Part shown: positions 15,208 to 24,961 of the stretch, in pieces
How the letters are laid out: every line of letters begins with the position of its first letter
Position numbering within the stretch: the stretch's first letter is position 1
Source: Erwinia sp. SLM-02
Lineage (GTDB): Bacteria; Pseudomonadota; Gammaproteobacteria; Enterobacterales; Enterobacteriaceae
NCBI RefSeq assembly: GCF_037450285.1
Contig: NZ_JAQISN010000007.1
Location: forward strand, 1 to 64,000
Length of the DNA stretch: 64,000 nt
Direction: 5' to 3'
The notes under the pieces: model-generated
The model's database searches: none
What the model was told of the DNA's origin: nothing
What the model saw: only the letters and a program-made list of their open reading frames with translations
Translations under genes and position numbers: made by a program

Positions 15208-16692
15208 TCAGACGACGGTCAGATTCCAGTGAACGTAGCTTTGCCAGTGAACTTCCTGCTCCAGCAGCTCGGCGCGCAGCGGGTGCGCGCGTAGCCAGCC
15301 GGCGGGCAGCGTCAGATTCAGCGTATCATCATCGGCCTGTAAACGGACCGCAGGCAGCGTATTATCGCGACGACGACTGGAGAAGATAATCGCCAGGCGA
15401 AGCAGGCGGCACAAGCGCTCAGCAACGCGCGGCGGTACGGCATTTTGCTGGCTTAACAGCGCCAGATCGATGCCGTTGACCTGGTTCTGCAGCAGAGTGG
15501 CCAGCAGTTTTTTCTGCGCGGGCGTAAAGCCGGGCAGATCGAGATGGCGCACCAGATAGGCCGAATGCTGTGGAGCCTGGCGGAAGTCGACGCTCAGGCC
15601 AATTTCATGGATTAAACAGGCACTTTCCAGCAGGTCGCGGCTCAGGTCGTCCAGCTTCCAGCCGTGGCTGACCTGGCGGGTGAAACTTTCTGCCAGCTGG
15701 CGCACCCGTTCCGCCTGCTCCACATCGATAGCGAAGCGGCGCTGAATATTGTGCAGGGTACGCTTGCGGATATCGCGATCGACCGGCAGATGCAGCATGC
15801 CGTACACCAGGCCTTCGCGCAGTGCGCCGCCGGCCAGCGTCATGCTGCTGATATTCAGCTCGGTGAAAATGGCAATCAGGATAGACAGCCCGCTCGGGAA
15901 TACCAGAGCACGCTCCAGCGTCAGGCCTTCGATTTCCAGCTCTTCCAGCTTTCCGCACTGAATGGCACGCTGTTTAAGCTGCTGCAGCTTGTTCAGGGTG
16001 ATGCGTTCATCCATTCCCTGCGCCATCATGATTTCCTGCAGCGCCTGCACGGTGCCGGAAGCGCCCACGCACACCTGCCAGCCGTGTTCACGCAGAACGC
16101 CCGCTATCGGGCGGATCATTTCACGGGCAGCTTCTTCGGCCTGAGCGAAATTCTCTTTTCCCAGATGGCGATCGGTAAAATAACGCTCCAGCCAGGTGAC
16201 GCAGCCCATCGACAGGCTGAACAGCGAGGTCGTCTGCGAACCTTTGCCGGTGACCAGTTCCGTACTGCCGCCGCCAATATCAACGACCAGGCGTTTATCG
16301 GAACCGCCAGTCGTATGGGCGACGCCCTGATAAATCAGCCGGGCTTCCTCCTCACCGCTGATCACATTGATCGGGCAGTTGAGGATTTTCCTGGCCTTAA
16401 CCAGAAAGCTGTCGGCGTTGACGGCGATACGCAGCGTGGCGGTGGCCACGACGCGAATTTGCTCGGGGGGAATATCCTGCAGCTGTTCTGAAAACAGCCG
16501 CAGACACTGCCAGCCACGCTCCATGGCTTCTTCCGAGAGATGGCTGCTGCCGTCAAGACCGGCAGCCAGACGCACTTTACGCTTGATGCGGGCAATGGTC
16601 TGGATACTGCCAGCCACCTCGCGCACCACCAACATATGAAAACTGTTCGATCCCAGATCGATTGCTGCATAGAGTGATGACGCGCTGAGCAT
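15208..16692 (-). CDS. gppA: Guanosine pentaphosphate phosphohydrolase GppA
   Basis: A 494-residue Ppx/GppA-family phosphatase, identical in length to E. coli GppA. It hydrolyses pppGpp to ppGpp in stringent-response turnover and can act on polyphosphate. The ASKHA-type fold shows YAAIDLGSNSFHMLVV at the N-terminus and VVDIGGGSTEL mid-domain; the C-terminal helical HD-like region has LHEIGLSVDF-type residues. The frame is open upstream into rhlB, but the ATG at 16690-16692 gives the family N-terminus. It starts 7 nt after the rhlB stop, so the two are co-transcribed as in E. coli. Confidence 0.95.
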   Translation of the reverse strand: MLSASSLYAAIDLGSNSFHMLVVREVAGSIQTIARIKRKVRLAAGLDGSSHLSEEAMERGWQCLRLFSEQLQDIPPEQIRVVATATLRIAVNADSFLVKARKILNCPINVISGEEEARLIYQGVAHTTGGSDKRLVVDIGGGSTELVTGKGSQTTSLFSLSMGCVTWLERYFTDRHLGKENFAQAEEAAREMIRPIAGVLREHGWQVCVGASGTVQALQEIMMAQGMDERITLNKLQQLKQRAIQCGKLEELEIEGLTLERALVFPSGLSILIAIFTELNISSMTLAGGALREGLVYGMLHLPVDRDIRKRTLHNIQRRFAIDVEQAERVRQLAESFTRQVSHGWKLDDLSRDLLESACLIHEIGLSVDFRQAPQHSAYLVRHLDLPGFTPAQKKLLATLLQNQVNGIDLALLSQQNAVPPRVAERLCRLLRLAIIFSSRRRDNTLPAVRLQADDDTLNLTLPAGWLRAHPLRAELLEQEVHWQSYVHWNLTVV

Positions 16693-16699
16693 AGAGACG

Positions 16700-17992
16700 T
16701 TAACCTGAGCGTTTGCGGTTAGGGTTTCGCGGTGCGCTACCACGGCGATTGTTATTACCCCCACGGCGCAGATTGTTGCCTGTGCGGTTACGGGTTAAGC
16801 GTTTTGGCGGCGGCAGTTCATTCATCAGCGCATCGCTGTTATAGCGGCTGACCGGAATGCTGTGACCAATATACTCTTCAATCGCCGGCAGGTTCAGCGC
16901 GTACTCTTCACAGGCCAGGCTGATTGAGTGCCCGTTAGCGCCGGCGCGGCCGGTACGTCCGATGCGGTGAACGTAATCTTCGCGATCGTCAGGCAGATCG
17001 TAGTTAAACACGTGCGTGACCGCAGGAATGTGTAAACCACGGGCGGCCACGTCGGTCGCCACCAGGATATCCACATCACCTTTGGTGAAATCGTCCAGAA
17101 TGCGCAGGCGTTTTTTCTGCGCTACGTCACCAGTCAGCAGACCGACGCGATGACCATCGGCGGCCAGATGGCCCCAGATATCTTCGCAGCGATGCTTGGT
17201 ATTGGCGAAAATGATTGCCCGGTCAGGCCACTCTTCTTCCAGCAGCGTTTGCAGCAAACGCATTTTTTCTTCATTGGAAGGGTAGAACAGCTCTTCTTTA
17301 ATACGGTGCCCGGTTTTCTGCTCAGGTTCGACTTCAACGTACTCGGCGTTGTTCATGTTTTCGAAGGCCAGCTCGCGTACGCGGAACGACAGCGTTGCGG
17401 AGAACAGCATGTTCAGGCGCTGGTTAGCGGCAGGCATGCGGCGGAACAGCCAGCGGATATCTTTAATAAAGCCGAGGTCGAACATGCGATCGGCTTCGTC
17501 GAGAACGACAACCTGAATAGCACCTAAATTAACGTGATTTTGTTTCGCGTAATCGATTAAACGGCCCGTGGTGCCAATCAGAATATCGACACCGTTTTCC
17601 AGCACTTTCAGCTGCTTATCATAACCATCGCCACCGTAGGCAAGGCCAAGTTTCAGCCCGGTAACCTGCGCCAGCGGTTCCGCATCCGCGTGGATCTGAA
17701 CGGCCAGTTCACGCGTCGGAGCCAGAATCAGCGCGCGCGGTTGGTTAACCTGGCGGCCTTCCGGAGCAGGGTGAGAAAGAAGATGATGAAACGTTGACGT
17801 TAAAAACGCCATCGTTTTGCCCGTACCGGTTTGCGCCTGACCTGCTACATCACGCCCGGAGAGCGTAAAAGGTAATGCCAGCGCCTGAATAGGCGTGCAA
17901 TTATGAAACCCTTTATTATCAAGAGCTTCAATGACCTGAGGATGCAGGGCGAAGTCGGAAAACTTCTTTTCGGTTAAGTGTGTTTTGCTCAT
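16700..17992 (-). CDS. rhlB: DEAD-box RNA helicase RhlB
   Basis: A 430-residue DEAD-box helicase (E. coli 421), a component of the RNA degradosome that unwinds structured RNA for PNPase and binds RNase E. Motif I is AQTGTGKT (53-60), motif II DEAD (165-168) and motif VI HRIGRTGRAG. The C-terminal tail is basic and rich in Arg, Asn and Gly (from about 395), fitting RNA binding. Divergent from trxA with a 130-bp promoter region. Confidence 0.97.
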   Translation of the reverse strand: MSKTHLTEKKFSDFALHPQVIEALDNKGFHNCTPIQALALPFTLSGRDVAGQAQTGTGKTMAFLTSTFHHLLSHPAPEGRQVNQPRALILAPTRELAVQIHADAEPLAQVTGLKLGLAYGGDGYDKQLKVLENGVDILIGTTGRLIDYAKQNHVNLGAIQVVVLDEADRMFDLGFIKDIRWLFRRMPAANQRLNMLFSATLSFRVRELAFENMNNAEYVEVEPEQKTGHRIKEELFYPSNEEKMRLLQTLLEEEWPDRAIIFANTKHRCEDIWGHLAADGHRVGLLTGDVAQKKRLRILDDFTKGDVDILVATDVAARGLHIPAVTHVFNYDLPDDREDYVHRIGRTGRAGANGHSISLACEEYALNLPAIEEYIGHSIPVSRYNSDALMNELPPPKRLTRNRTGNNLRRGGNNNRRGSAPRNPNRKRSG

Positions 17993-18122
17993 AGTGTGGT
18001 AGAATATCAGCTAAGTATTGCTTTACGAAAGCATATCCGTTGAAATAAAAGCAGTGAAATTGTTAACCCGATGCTGCTTAACGCTACATCATCAAGATTA
18101 AGATAATCCCCCTGGAGTAAAC

Positions 18123-18452
18123 ATGAGCGCTCAAATTGTTCACCTGTCCGATGATAGCTTCGAAACTGATGTCCTGAAAGCTGATGGTTTAACGCTGGTA
18201 GACTTCTGGGCAGAATGGTGTGGCCCTTGCAAGATGATTGCCCCGATCCTGAACGAAGTTGCCGAAGAGTATGAAGGCAAACTGACTATTGCCAAGCTCA
18301 ACATTGATGAGCACCCGGCTACCGCGCCCAAATACGGCATCCGCGGTATCCCAACGCTGCTGCTGTTTAAAGGCGGCGAAGTCATTGCGACCAAAGTCGG
18401 CGCACTGTCTAAAGGTCAGCTCAAAGAGTTCCTGAACGCGAACCTGGGCTAA
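18123..18452 (+). CDS. trxA: Thioredoxin 1
   Basis: A 109-residue thioredoxin, the same length as in E. coli. The redox-active site WCGPCK has C33 and C36, and the cis-proline loop RGIPTLLLF is present. It reduces disulfides in ribonucleotide reductase, PAPS reductase and methionine sulfoxide reductases, accepting electrons from thioredoxin reductase. The ATG is preceded by a CTGGAG site. Confidence 0.98.
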   Translation: MSAQIVHLSDDSFETDVLKADGLTLVDFWAEWCGPCKMIAPILNEVAEEYEGKLTIAKLNIDEHPATAPKYGIRGIPTLLLFKGGEVIATKVGALSKGQLKEFLNANLG

Positions 18453-18817
18453 TCATGCTTTGCCGGCGGCTTGCGGTTTGGAATTTTTCTCAGACCGCTA
18501 GACGACCGGCATTAAGCGTGCTAAGTTAAATCCACTGCACGACGAACTTACCTTGTAGTTTGCACCTTATAGAATGACTCCTTGTTGAACACTGTATTCA
18601 TCAGAATCTTACAGCCATTCAGCAATCTGACGGTTAGTATCTATTGATTTTCCGGTTTCTTGTCCTCACCGTCCCTTCGTTTCAGATCTGCGTTTTCCTG
18701 CACGTGATCATCGAGCGGACTTCGGAATCAAGAGCCAATTAAACAGGCATGGATCTTTCGCCATACCATTTACGACAAACAATTCAAGTTTTACCCCGAG
18801 TTTAAGAACCCACCATT
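18453..18817 (+). promoter_or_regulatory. rho leader region (trxA-rho, 365 bp)
   Basis: A 365-bp gap upstream of rho. In E. coli this stretch includes the rho promoter, a long 5' leader subject to Rho autoregulation and the rhoL peptide. Here I find no frame resembling E. coli RhoL. C-rich, G-poor stretches near 18660-18685 would suit a rut-like element, but I cannot demonstrate it. A short frame at 18749-18805 is listed separately. Confidence 0.5.
18749..18805 (+). CDS. Possible rho leader peptide (18 codons)
   Basis: An ATG-initiated frame MDLSPYHLRQTIQVLPRV ending 12 nt before the rho start. It sits where a leader peptide would, but it does not resemble E. coli RhoL, and the ribosome site (AACAGG) is ordinary. 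Chance is a fair alternative. Confidence 0.2.
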   Translation: MDLSPYHLRQTIQVLPRV

Positions 18818-20077
18818 ATGAATCTTACCGAATTAAAAAATACGCCGGTTTCAGACCTGATTACCCTCGGCGAAAATATGGGGCTGGAAAACCTGGCGCG
18901 CTTGCGCAAACAGGACATCATTTTCGCCATCCTCAAGCAGCATGCTAAAAGTGGCGAAGACATCTTCGGCGATGGCGTACTCGAGATACTCCAGGACGGA
19001 TTTGGTTTCCTCCGCTCCGGAGACAGTTCCTACCTCGCAGGCCCCGATGATATCTACGTTTCCCCCAGCCAAATCCGCCGCTTCAACCTCCGCACTGGTG
19101 ACTCCATCTCTGGCAAGATCCGTCCGCCAAAAGAGGGTGAGCGTTACTTTGCGCTGCTGAAAGTTAACGAAGTTAACTACGACAAACCGGAAAATGCGCG
19201 TAGCAAAATCCTGTTTGAAAACTTAACCCCGCTGCATGCGAATTCTCGTCTGCGTATGGAGCGTGGTAACGGGTCGACTGAAGACCTTACCGCACGCGTG
19301 CTGGATCTGGCATCACCGATTGGCCGTGGCCAGCGTGGCCTGATCGTGGCACCGCCGAAAGCCGGTAAAACCATGCTGCTGCAGAATATCGCGCAGAGCA
19401 TCGCCTACAACCATCCTGACTGCGTGCTGATGGTGCTGCTGATTGACGAACGTCCGGAAGAAGTGACCGAGATGCAGCGTCTGGTTAAAGGTGAAGTGAT
19501 TGCTTCTACCTTTGACGAACCGGCATCACGCCACGTTCAGGTTGCTGAGATGGTGATCGAGAAGGCCAAGCGCCTGGTTGAGCATAAAAAGGATGTGATC
19601 ATCCTGCTGGACTCGATCACTCGTCTGGCGCGTGCCTACAACACCGTTGTTCCTGCCTCTGGTAAGGTACTGACCGGTGGTGTTGATGCTAACGCCCTGC
19701 ATCGTCCAAAGCGTTTCTTCGGTGCTGCACGTAACGTTGAAGAGGGCGGAAGCCTGACCATCATCGCTACCGCGCTGGTCGATACCGGTTCTAAAATGGA
19801 TGAAGTTATCTACGAAGAATTCAAAGGTACCGGCAACATGGAGCTGCATCTCGCGCGTAAAATCGCCGAGAAGCGCGTCTTCCCTGCGATCGACTATAAT
19901 CGTTCAGGTACGCGTAAAGAAGAGCTGCTTACCACATCCGAAGAGCTGCAGAAAATGTGGATCCTGCGCAAAATCATTCACCCAATGGGCGAAATCGACG
20001 CAATGGAATTCCTCATTAACAAACTGGCGATGACCAAAACCAACGACGAATTCTTCGACATGATGAAACGTTCGTAA
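18818..20077 (+). CDS. rho: Transcription termination factor Rho
   Basis: A 419-residue hexameric RNA-dependent ATPase, the same length as in E. coli. The N-terminal Rho-N and cold-shock-like primary RNA site carries the RNP1-like GFGFLRS (61-67). The ATPase core has the P-loop APPKAGKTM near residue 180, the Q-loop region and the R-loop. It terminates untranslated transcripts, including in the corA-type leader found later in this window. Confidence 0.98.
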   Translation: MNLTELKNTPVSDLITLGENMGLENLARLRKQDIIFAILKQHAKSGEDIFGDGVLEILQDGFGFLRSGDSSYLAGPDDIYVSPSQIRRFNLRTGDSISGKIRPPKEGERYFALLKVNEVNYDKPENARSKILFENLTPLHANSRLRMERGNGSTEDLTARVLDLASPIGRGQRGLIVAPPKAGKTMLLQNIAQSIAYNHPDCVLMVLLIDERPEEVTEMQRLVKGEVIASTFDEPASRHVQVAEMVIEKAKRLVEHKKDVIILLDSITRLARAYNTVVPASGKVLTGGVDANALHRPKRFFGAARNVEEGGSLTIIATALVDTGSKMDEVIYEEFKGTGNMELHLARKIAEKRVFPAIDYNRSGTRKEELLTTSEELQKMWILRKIIHPMGEIDAMEFLINKLAMTKTNDEFFDMMKRS

Positions 20078-20157
20078 TGGTTTGATGATGCTTTGAAAGC
20101 GGCGCGTCACTAAAGCGTTGCCGTTTTCGCTGTCTTCGCCAAAAAACAAACTCGGGT

Positions 20158-20187
20158 AACGCCACGCTTAGTCGTGGCGTTTTTTGT
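20158..20187 (+). terminator. rho terminator
   Basis: The perfect 9-bp stem AACGCCACG/CGTGGCGTT with a 6-nt loop is followed by TTTTTGTTTTTG. It lies 80 nt after the rho stop and separates rho from the ECA operon. Confidence 0.93.
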
Positions 20188-20363
20188 TTTTGACCTATAC
20201 GCTAGCCGGTTAAAGGAGAACTAAACCTGGTGTATGGTGCAGGACTGCAATGAGACGTCGTTAATCTTGCTCGTCCTGATCGATAAAATCAGAATTACAC
20301 GGATGATTATGGCACTATTTTTGCTTATAACATTACGCAATTCTTCGCAGAGAGCTGATTAAT

Positions 20364-21452
20364 GTGAATTTACTCAATATGAGTACTGAGCTTGCACTAA
20401 CTTTTTTATTTTCGCTGGCATTTCTATTTGTTGCCCGTAAGGCAGCCAAAAAAATCGGTCTGGTTGACAGGCCCAACTACCGTAAGCGCCATCAGGGTGT
20501 GATCCCGCTGGTGGGCGGCATATCCGTCTTTGCCGGCAGCTGCTTCGCTTTTGCCATTTCTGATTACTATATTCCCCATTTCCTGCTTTATCTGGGGTGC
20601 GCAGGCAGCCTGGTGCTGGTTGGCGCCCTGGATGACCGCTTTGATATCAGCGTGAAGCTTCGCGCCGTGGTTCAGGCTGGCGTCGCCGTGGTGATGATGG
20701 TGAAGGCCAAACTGTATCTGTTCAGCCTGGGCCATATTTTTGGCCCCTGGGAGCTGGTCGTTGGCCCGTTTGGCTACGTGCTCACGCTGTTTGCCGTCTG
20801 GGCCGCGATTAACGCCTTTAATATGGTTGACGGTATTGATGGTCTGCTGGGCGGCCTTTCCTGCGTTTCTTTTATGGCGATGGGCATCATTCTGCTGTTC
20901 GACGGCCAGACCAGCCTGGCGATGTGGTGTTTCACGATGATCGCCGCCATTGTTCCCTATATCCTGCTTAATCTCGGTATGTGCGGTGGTCGTTACAAAG
21001 TCTTTATGGGCGATGCGGGCAGCACCCTGATCGGCTTCACGATTATCTGGATCCTGCTGGCGGCAACTCAGGGGGATAGCCATCCAATTACGCCGGTTAC
21101 CGCGCTGTGGTTAATCGCTATTCCTTTGATGGATATGGTCGCTATTATGTATCGCCGTCTCAGCAAAGGGATGAGTCCTTTTTCGGCAGATCGTCAGCAT
21201 ATTCATCATCTTATCATGCGTGCCGGCTTTACCTCGCGGCAGGCTTTTATGCTGATAACGCTGGCGGCCGCGCTGCTGGCGGCGATCGGTGTTTTAGGGG
21301 AATATCTGAGCTTTACCCCGGAATGGGTCATGCTGATCCTGTTTTTGCTGGCTTTTATGCTTTACGGCTACTGTATAAAGCGCGCCTGGCGCGTAGCGAG
21401 GATGATCAAACGTTTGAAGCGTCGCCTGCGTAATAACAATAACGACAGCTAA
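20364..21452 (+). CDS. wecA: Undecaprenyl-phosphate GlcNAc-1-phosphate transferase WecA
   Basis: A 362-residue polytopic membrane enzyme (E. coli 367), starting ECA synthesis by placing GlcNAc-1-P on undecaprenyl phosphate; it can also start O-antigen. Signature acidic motifs are ALDDRFD (D90, D91) and NAFNMVDGIDGLLGG, and the catalytic loop has DRQHIHHLIMRAG. About 11 hydrophobic segments are visible. The start is GTG at 20364, as known for wecA. First gene of a ten-gene operon. Confidence 0.97.
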   Translation: MNLLNMSTELALTFLFSLAFLFVARKAAKKIGLVDRPNYRKRHQGVIPLVGGISVFAGSCFAFAISDYYIPHFLLYLGCAGSLVLVGALDDRFDISVKLRAVVQAGVAVVMMVKAKLYLFSLGHIFGPWELVVGPFGYVLTLFAVWAAINAFNMVDGIDGLLGGLSCVSFMAMGIILLFDGQTSLAMWCFTMIAAIVPYILLNLGMCGGRYKVFMGDAGSTLIGFTIIWILLAATQGDSHPITPVTALWLIAIPLMDMVAIMYRRLSKGMSPFSADRQHIHHLIMRAGFTSRQAFMLITLAAALLAAIGVLGEYLSFTPEWVMLILFLLAFMLYGYCIKRAWRVARMIKRLKRRLRNNNNDS

Positions 21453-21499
21453 ACTTTTTAACTGATTGAATAGATGCCCTGACAATAAGGAAATGATGT

Positions 21500-22561
21500 A
21501 TGACCCATCCTGTTGCTGCCGATAACGAGCTGGATATCCGCGGTCTTTGCTGCGCGCTATGGCGCGGTAAATTCTGGATTATTGGCGGAGGTGTGCTGTT
21601 TGCTCTGCTGGCCTGGATTTACACGCTGCTGGTCACGCCGAAATGGAGCACCACGGCGATCACCGATCGACCCACGGTTAACATGCTGTCCGGTTTCTAC
21701 TCCCAGCAGCAGTTCCTGAATAACCTGGATCAGCGTGCTGGTAATCTCAGCCTGAACGCGCCACAGCCCACGGTGATGGATGAAGCCTACCAGGAATTTA
21801 TCATGCAGCTTTCCGCCTGGGATACCCGGCGCGACTTCTGGCTGCAGTCCGATTACTACAAGCAGCGCCAAACCGGCAGCGCGCGGGAAAATGCGGCGCT
21901 GCTGGATGAATTGATTGCCAACATCCAGTTCCAGCCTGCAGACGCGGCGAAGAACATCAATGACACCGTTAAGCTGATAGCCGAAACCTCCGGGGATGCG
22001 AATACACTTCTCCGCCAGTACGTGGCTTTTGCCAATGCGCGTGCTACGACCCATCTTAATGAAGAGGTGACCGGAGCCTGGGCAGCACGCAGTATCCAGC
22101 TGAAAGCGCAGATCAAGCGGCAGGAAGCCGTTGCCACCGCCATTTATGACCGTGAGATCCACAGCGTCGAGCAGGCGCTGAAGATTGCCCAGCAGCAGGG
22201 CTTTGAACAGACTAAAACCGATACGCCTTCCGAACAGCTCCCGGATTCCGAGCTGTTCCTGCTGGGGCGGCCAATGCTGCAGGCGCGGCTGGAAAATCTT
22301 CGCGCCAGCGGCCCTTCTTACGATGTTGAGTACGATCAGAACCGTGCCATGCTGGCCACGCTTAACGTCGGTCCCACGCTGGTGAAATCATTCCAGACCT
22401 GGCGCTATCTGCGCACGCCGGAAGAGCCGGTCACCCGCGACAGCCCGCGTCGTCTGTTATTGATGATTATGTGGGGGGCGGTAGGTGCCCTGACCGGCGC
22501 CGGGACCGCGCTGATACGCCGGCCTCGCAAGGGTCATGTTGTTAATCAACGGACCAATTGA
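21500..22561 (+). CDS. wzzE: ECA polysaccharide chain-length regulator WzzE
   Basis: A 353-residue PCP1a co-polymerase (E. coli 348). Two membrane segments, about 25-45 and 318-340 (the latter including AVGALTGAGTAL), flank a large periplasmic coiled-coil-rich domain. It sets the modal number of ECA repeats made by WzyE and is required for cyclic ECA. Preceded by AAGGAAATG. Less conserved than its neighbours in the periplasmic region, as usual for Wzz. Confidence 0.95.
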   Translation: MTHPVAADNELDIRGLCCALWRGKFWIIGGGVLFALLAWIYTLLVTPKWSTTAITDRPTVNMLSGFYSQQQFLNNLDQRAGNLSLNAPQPTVMDEAYQEFIMQLSAWDTRRDFWLQSDYYKQRQTGSARENAALLDELIANIQFQPADAAKNINDTVKLIAETSGDANTLLRQYVAFANARATTHLNEEVTGAWAARSIQLKAQIKRQEAVATAIYDREIHSVEQALKIAQQQGFEQTKTDTPSEQLPDSELFLLGRPMLQARLENLRASGPSYDVEYDQNRAMLATLNVGPTLVKSFQTWRYLRTPEEPVTRDSPRRLLLMIMWGAVGALTGAGTALIRRPRKGHVVNQRTN

Positions 22562-22571
22562 GAGCGTGACG

Positions 22572-23702
22572 GTGAAAGTATTAACGGTTTTTGGCACGCG
22601 CCCTGAGGCGATAAAAATGGCCCCGCTGGTCCATGCGCTGGCGCAGGACGGTGAAATCGAGTCACGCCTGTGCGTCACCGCCCAGCATCGGGAGATGCTG
22701 GATCAGGTGCTGCATCTGTTCTCACTGGTGCCGGATTACGATCTGAATATCATGCGTCCGGGGCAGGGGCTGACCGAAATCACCAGCCGCATCCTCGAAG
22801 GGCTGAAAACGGTGTTTGCCGACTTTACTCCCGACGTGGTGCTGGTTCATGGCGATACCACCACCACGCTGGCCGCCAGCCTGGCGGCGTTTTATCACCG
22901 TATCCCCGTCGGGCATATTGAAGCCGGCCTACGTACCGGGGATCTTTACTCCCCCTGGCCTGAAGAAGCCAACCGCACGCTGACCGGGCACCTCGCCAGC
23001 TACCACTTTGCGCCAACGGAACGTTCCCGGCAGAACCTGATGCGTGAAAACCTGCCTGACTCGCGGATTTTTGTTACCGGCAATACGGTAATTGATGCGC
23101 TGTTTTGGGTACGGGACCGCGTGCTGAGTGATGACAGCCTGCGCACCAGTCTGGCGGCCCGCTATCCGTTCCTGGATGCCGATAAGAAGCTGCTGCTGGT
23201 GACTGGGCACCGGCGGGAAAGCTTTGGCGGCGGTTTTGAGCGCATTTGTAACGCACTGGCGGAAATCGCCCGCCTGCATCCGCAGCTGCAGATTGTCTAC
23301 CCGGTCCACCTCAATCCGAACGTCAGTGAGCCGGTGAATCGCATCCTGAGAGGTATCGACAACATCATTCTGATCGAGCCGCAGGAGTACCTGCCGTTTG
23401 TCTGGCTGATGGACAGAGCATGGCTGATCCTGACCGATTCCGGTGGCATTCAGGAAGAGGCGCCGTCGCTGGGTAAACCGGTGCTGGTGATGCGTGATGC
23501 TACCGAACGTCCTGAAGCGATTGAAGCGGGTACGGTGAGGCTGGTGGGGACCGACGGTGCCAGAATAGTCAGTGAAGTGACCCGCCTGCTGACCGATGAG
23601 GCCGCCTGGCAAACGATGAGTCACGCACATAATCCTTACGGCGACGGACTCGCCTGCCAGCGCATTGTGCAGGCACTAAAAAATAACCGGATGACATTAT
23701 GA
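22572..23702 (+). CDS. wecB: UDP-GlcNAc 2-epimerase WecB
   Basis: A 376-residue non-hydrolysing UDP-N-acetylglucosamine 2-epimerase, matching E. coli length. It makes UDP-ManNAc. The signatures VFGTRPEAIKMAPLV, VHGDTTTTLA and LTDSGGIQEEAPSLGKP are all present. The frame is open into wzzE, but the GTG at 22572 yields the family N-terminus MKVLTVFGTR; a GTG 6 nt earlier is also possible. Its stop overlaps wecC by ATGA. Confidence 0.96.
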   Translation: MKVLTVFGTRPEAIKMAPLVHALAQDGEIESRLCVTAQHREMLDQVLHLFSLVPDYDLNIMRPGQGLTEITSRILEGLKTVFADFTPDVVLVHGDTTTTLAASLAAFYHRIPVGHIEAGLRTGDLYSPWPEEANRTLTGHLASYHFAPTERSRQNLMRENLPDSRIFVTGNTVIDALFWVRDRVLSDDSLRTSLAARYPFLDADKKLLLVTGHRRESFGGGFERICNALAEIARLHPQLQIVYPVHLNPNVSEPVNRILRGIDNIILIEPQEYLPFVWLMDRAWLILTDSGGIQEEAPSLGKPVLVMRDATERPEAIEAGTVRLVGTDGARIVSEVTRLLTDEAAWQTMSHAHNPYGDGLACQRIVQALKNNRMTL

Positions 23703-24961
23703 ATTTCAACACCATTTCAGTTATCGGCCTGGGATATATTGGCCTGCCGACCGCCGCAGCTTTTGCCTCACGCCAGAAGCAGGTTATTGGCATCGACGTG
23801 AATGCCCACGCGGTGGACACCATCAATCGCGGTGAGATCCATATCGTTGAACCCGATCTCGATCGGGTGGTAAAAGCCGCCGTTGAGGGCGGATTTTTAC
23901 GTGCCGCCACCCGGCCCGAACCCGCTGATGCCTTTCTGATCGCCGTTCCTACGCCGTTTGAAGGGGACCATCAGCCCGATATGTCCTATGTGCGCGCCGC
24001 TGCGGTCTCGGTTGCGCCGGTATTGAAGAAAGGCGACCTGGTGATCCTGGAGTCCACATCGCCGGTGGGTGCCACGGAGCAGATGGCCGAGTGGCTGGCC
24101 AGTGAACGCCCCGATCTGACCTTCCCGCAGCAGGCGGGCGACGCGTCGGATATCCACGTTGCCTACTGTCCGGAACGCGTGCTGCCGGGACAGGTCATGG
24201 TTGAGCTGTTTAAAAACGATCGGGCGATCGGCGGCATGACCGCCACCAGTTCGCAGCGGGCCTGCGACCTCTACAACCTGTTTCTTGAAGGCGAGTGCGT
24301 GGTCACCAACGCCCGCACCGCTGAAATGTGTAAATTAACCGAGAACAGCTTCCGCGACGTTAACATTGCCTTTGCCAACGAGCTCTCGCTGATCTGCGCC
24401 GAGCAGAAGATTAATGTCTGGGAGTTAATCCGCCTGGCTAACCGCCATCCGCGGGTGAATATCCTGCAGCCCGGGCCGGGCGTTGGCGGCCACTGTATCG
24501 CCGTCGACCCGTGGTTTATCGTCGCGCAAAACCCGCAGCAGTCGCGTTTAATCCGCACCGCTCGCGAAGTGAACGACGCCAAACCCCACTGGGTGCTGGA
24601 GCAGGTGAAGCAGCAGGTGGCGGAGTGCCTGATGGTGAGTAATAAGCGCGCCAGCGAACTCAAGGTTGCCTGCTTTGGCCTGGCGTTCAAACCGGACATC
24701 GACGATCTGCGGGAAAGTCCGGCCATGCAGGTCACCCGGCTGATTGCCGACTGGCATCAGGGCAGCACGCTGGTGGTGGAGCCGCACGTACAGCAGCTAC
24801 CGGAAAAGCTGCGGGACAAAGTCACACTGCTGGCGCTGGACGATGCGCTCCTTCAGGCGGATGTCCTGGTGATGCTGGTCGATCACCGCCAGTTCAAAGC
24901 CATTCAACCGGAAGCCGTGCAGCAGCGTTTTATCGTGGATACCAAAGGCGTGTGGCGATGA
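23699..24961 (+). CDS. wecC: UDP-ManNAc dehydrogenase WecC
   Basis: A 420-residue UDP-N-acetyl-D-mannosamine dehydrogenase, equal to E. coli. It oxidises UDP-ManNAc to UDP-ManNAcA with two NAD+. The Rossmann motif GLGYIGLPTAAAFA is at the N-terminus, and the catalytic C266 lies in PGVGGHCIAVDPW. In E. coli rffG and rffH follow; here the next gene is wecD, 36 nt downstream. Confidence 0.97.
   Translation: MNFNTISVIGLGYIGLPTAAAFASRQKQVIGIDVNAHAVDTINRGEIHIVEPDLDRVVKAAVEGGFLRAATRPEPADAFLIAVPTPFEGDHQPDMSYVRAAAVSVAPVLKKGDLVILESTSPVGATEQMAEWLASERPDLTFPQQAGDASDIHVAYCPERVLPGQVMVELFKNDRAIGGMTATSSQRACDLYNLFLEGECVVTNARTAEMCKLTENSFRDVNIAFANELSLICAEQKINVWELIRLANRHPRVNILQPGPGVGGHCIAVDPWFIVAQNPQQSRLIRTAREVNDAKPHWVLEQVKQQVAECLMVSNKRASELKVACFGLAFKPDIDDLRESPAMQVTRLIADWHQGSTLVVEPHVQQLPEKLRDKVTLLALDDALLQADVLVMLVDHRQFKAIQPEAVQQRFIVDTKGVWR

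Noticed and set aside
15664..16491. 275-residue plus-strand open frame opposite gppA
   Set aside because: It lies wholly antisense to gppA, has no family motifs and reflects the high GC of third codon positions.
20424..21083. 219-residue His/Gln-rich minus-strand frame opposite wecA
   Set aside because: Composition typical of the antisense of a hydrophobic membrane protein.
22536..22571. WecB start inside wzzE
   Set aside because: It would add 12 residues not seen in the family; GTG at 22572 gives exact family length.
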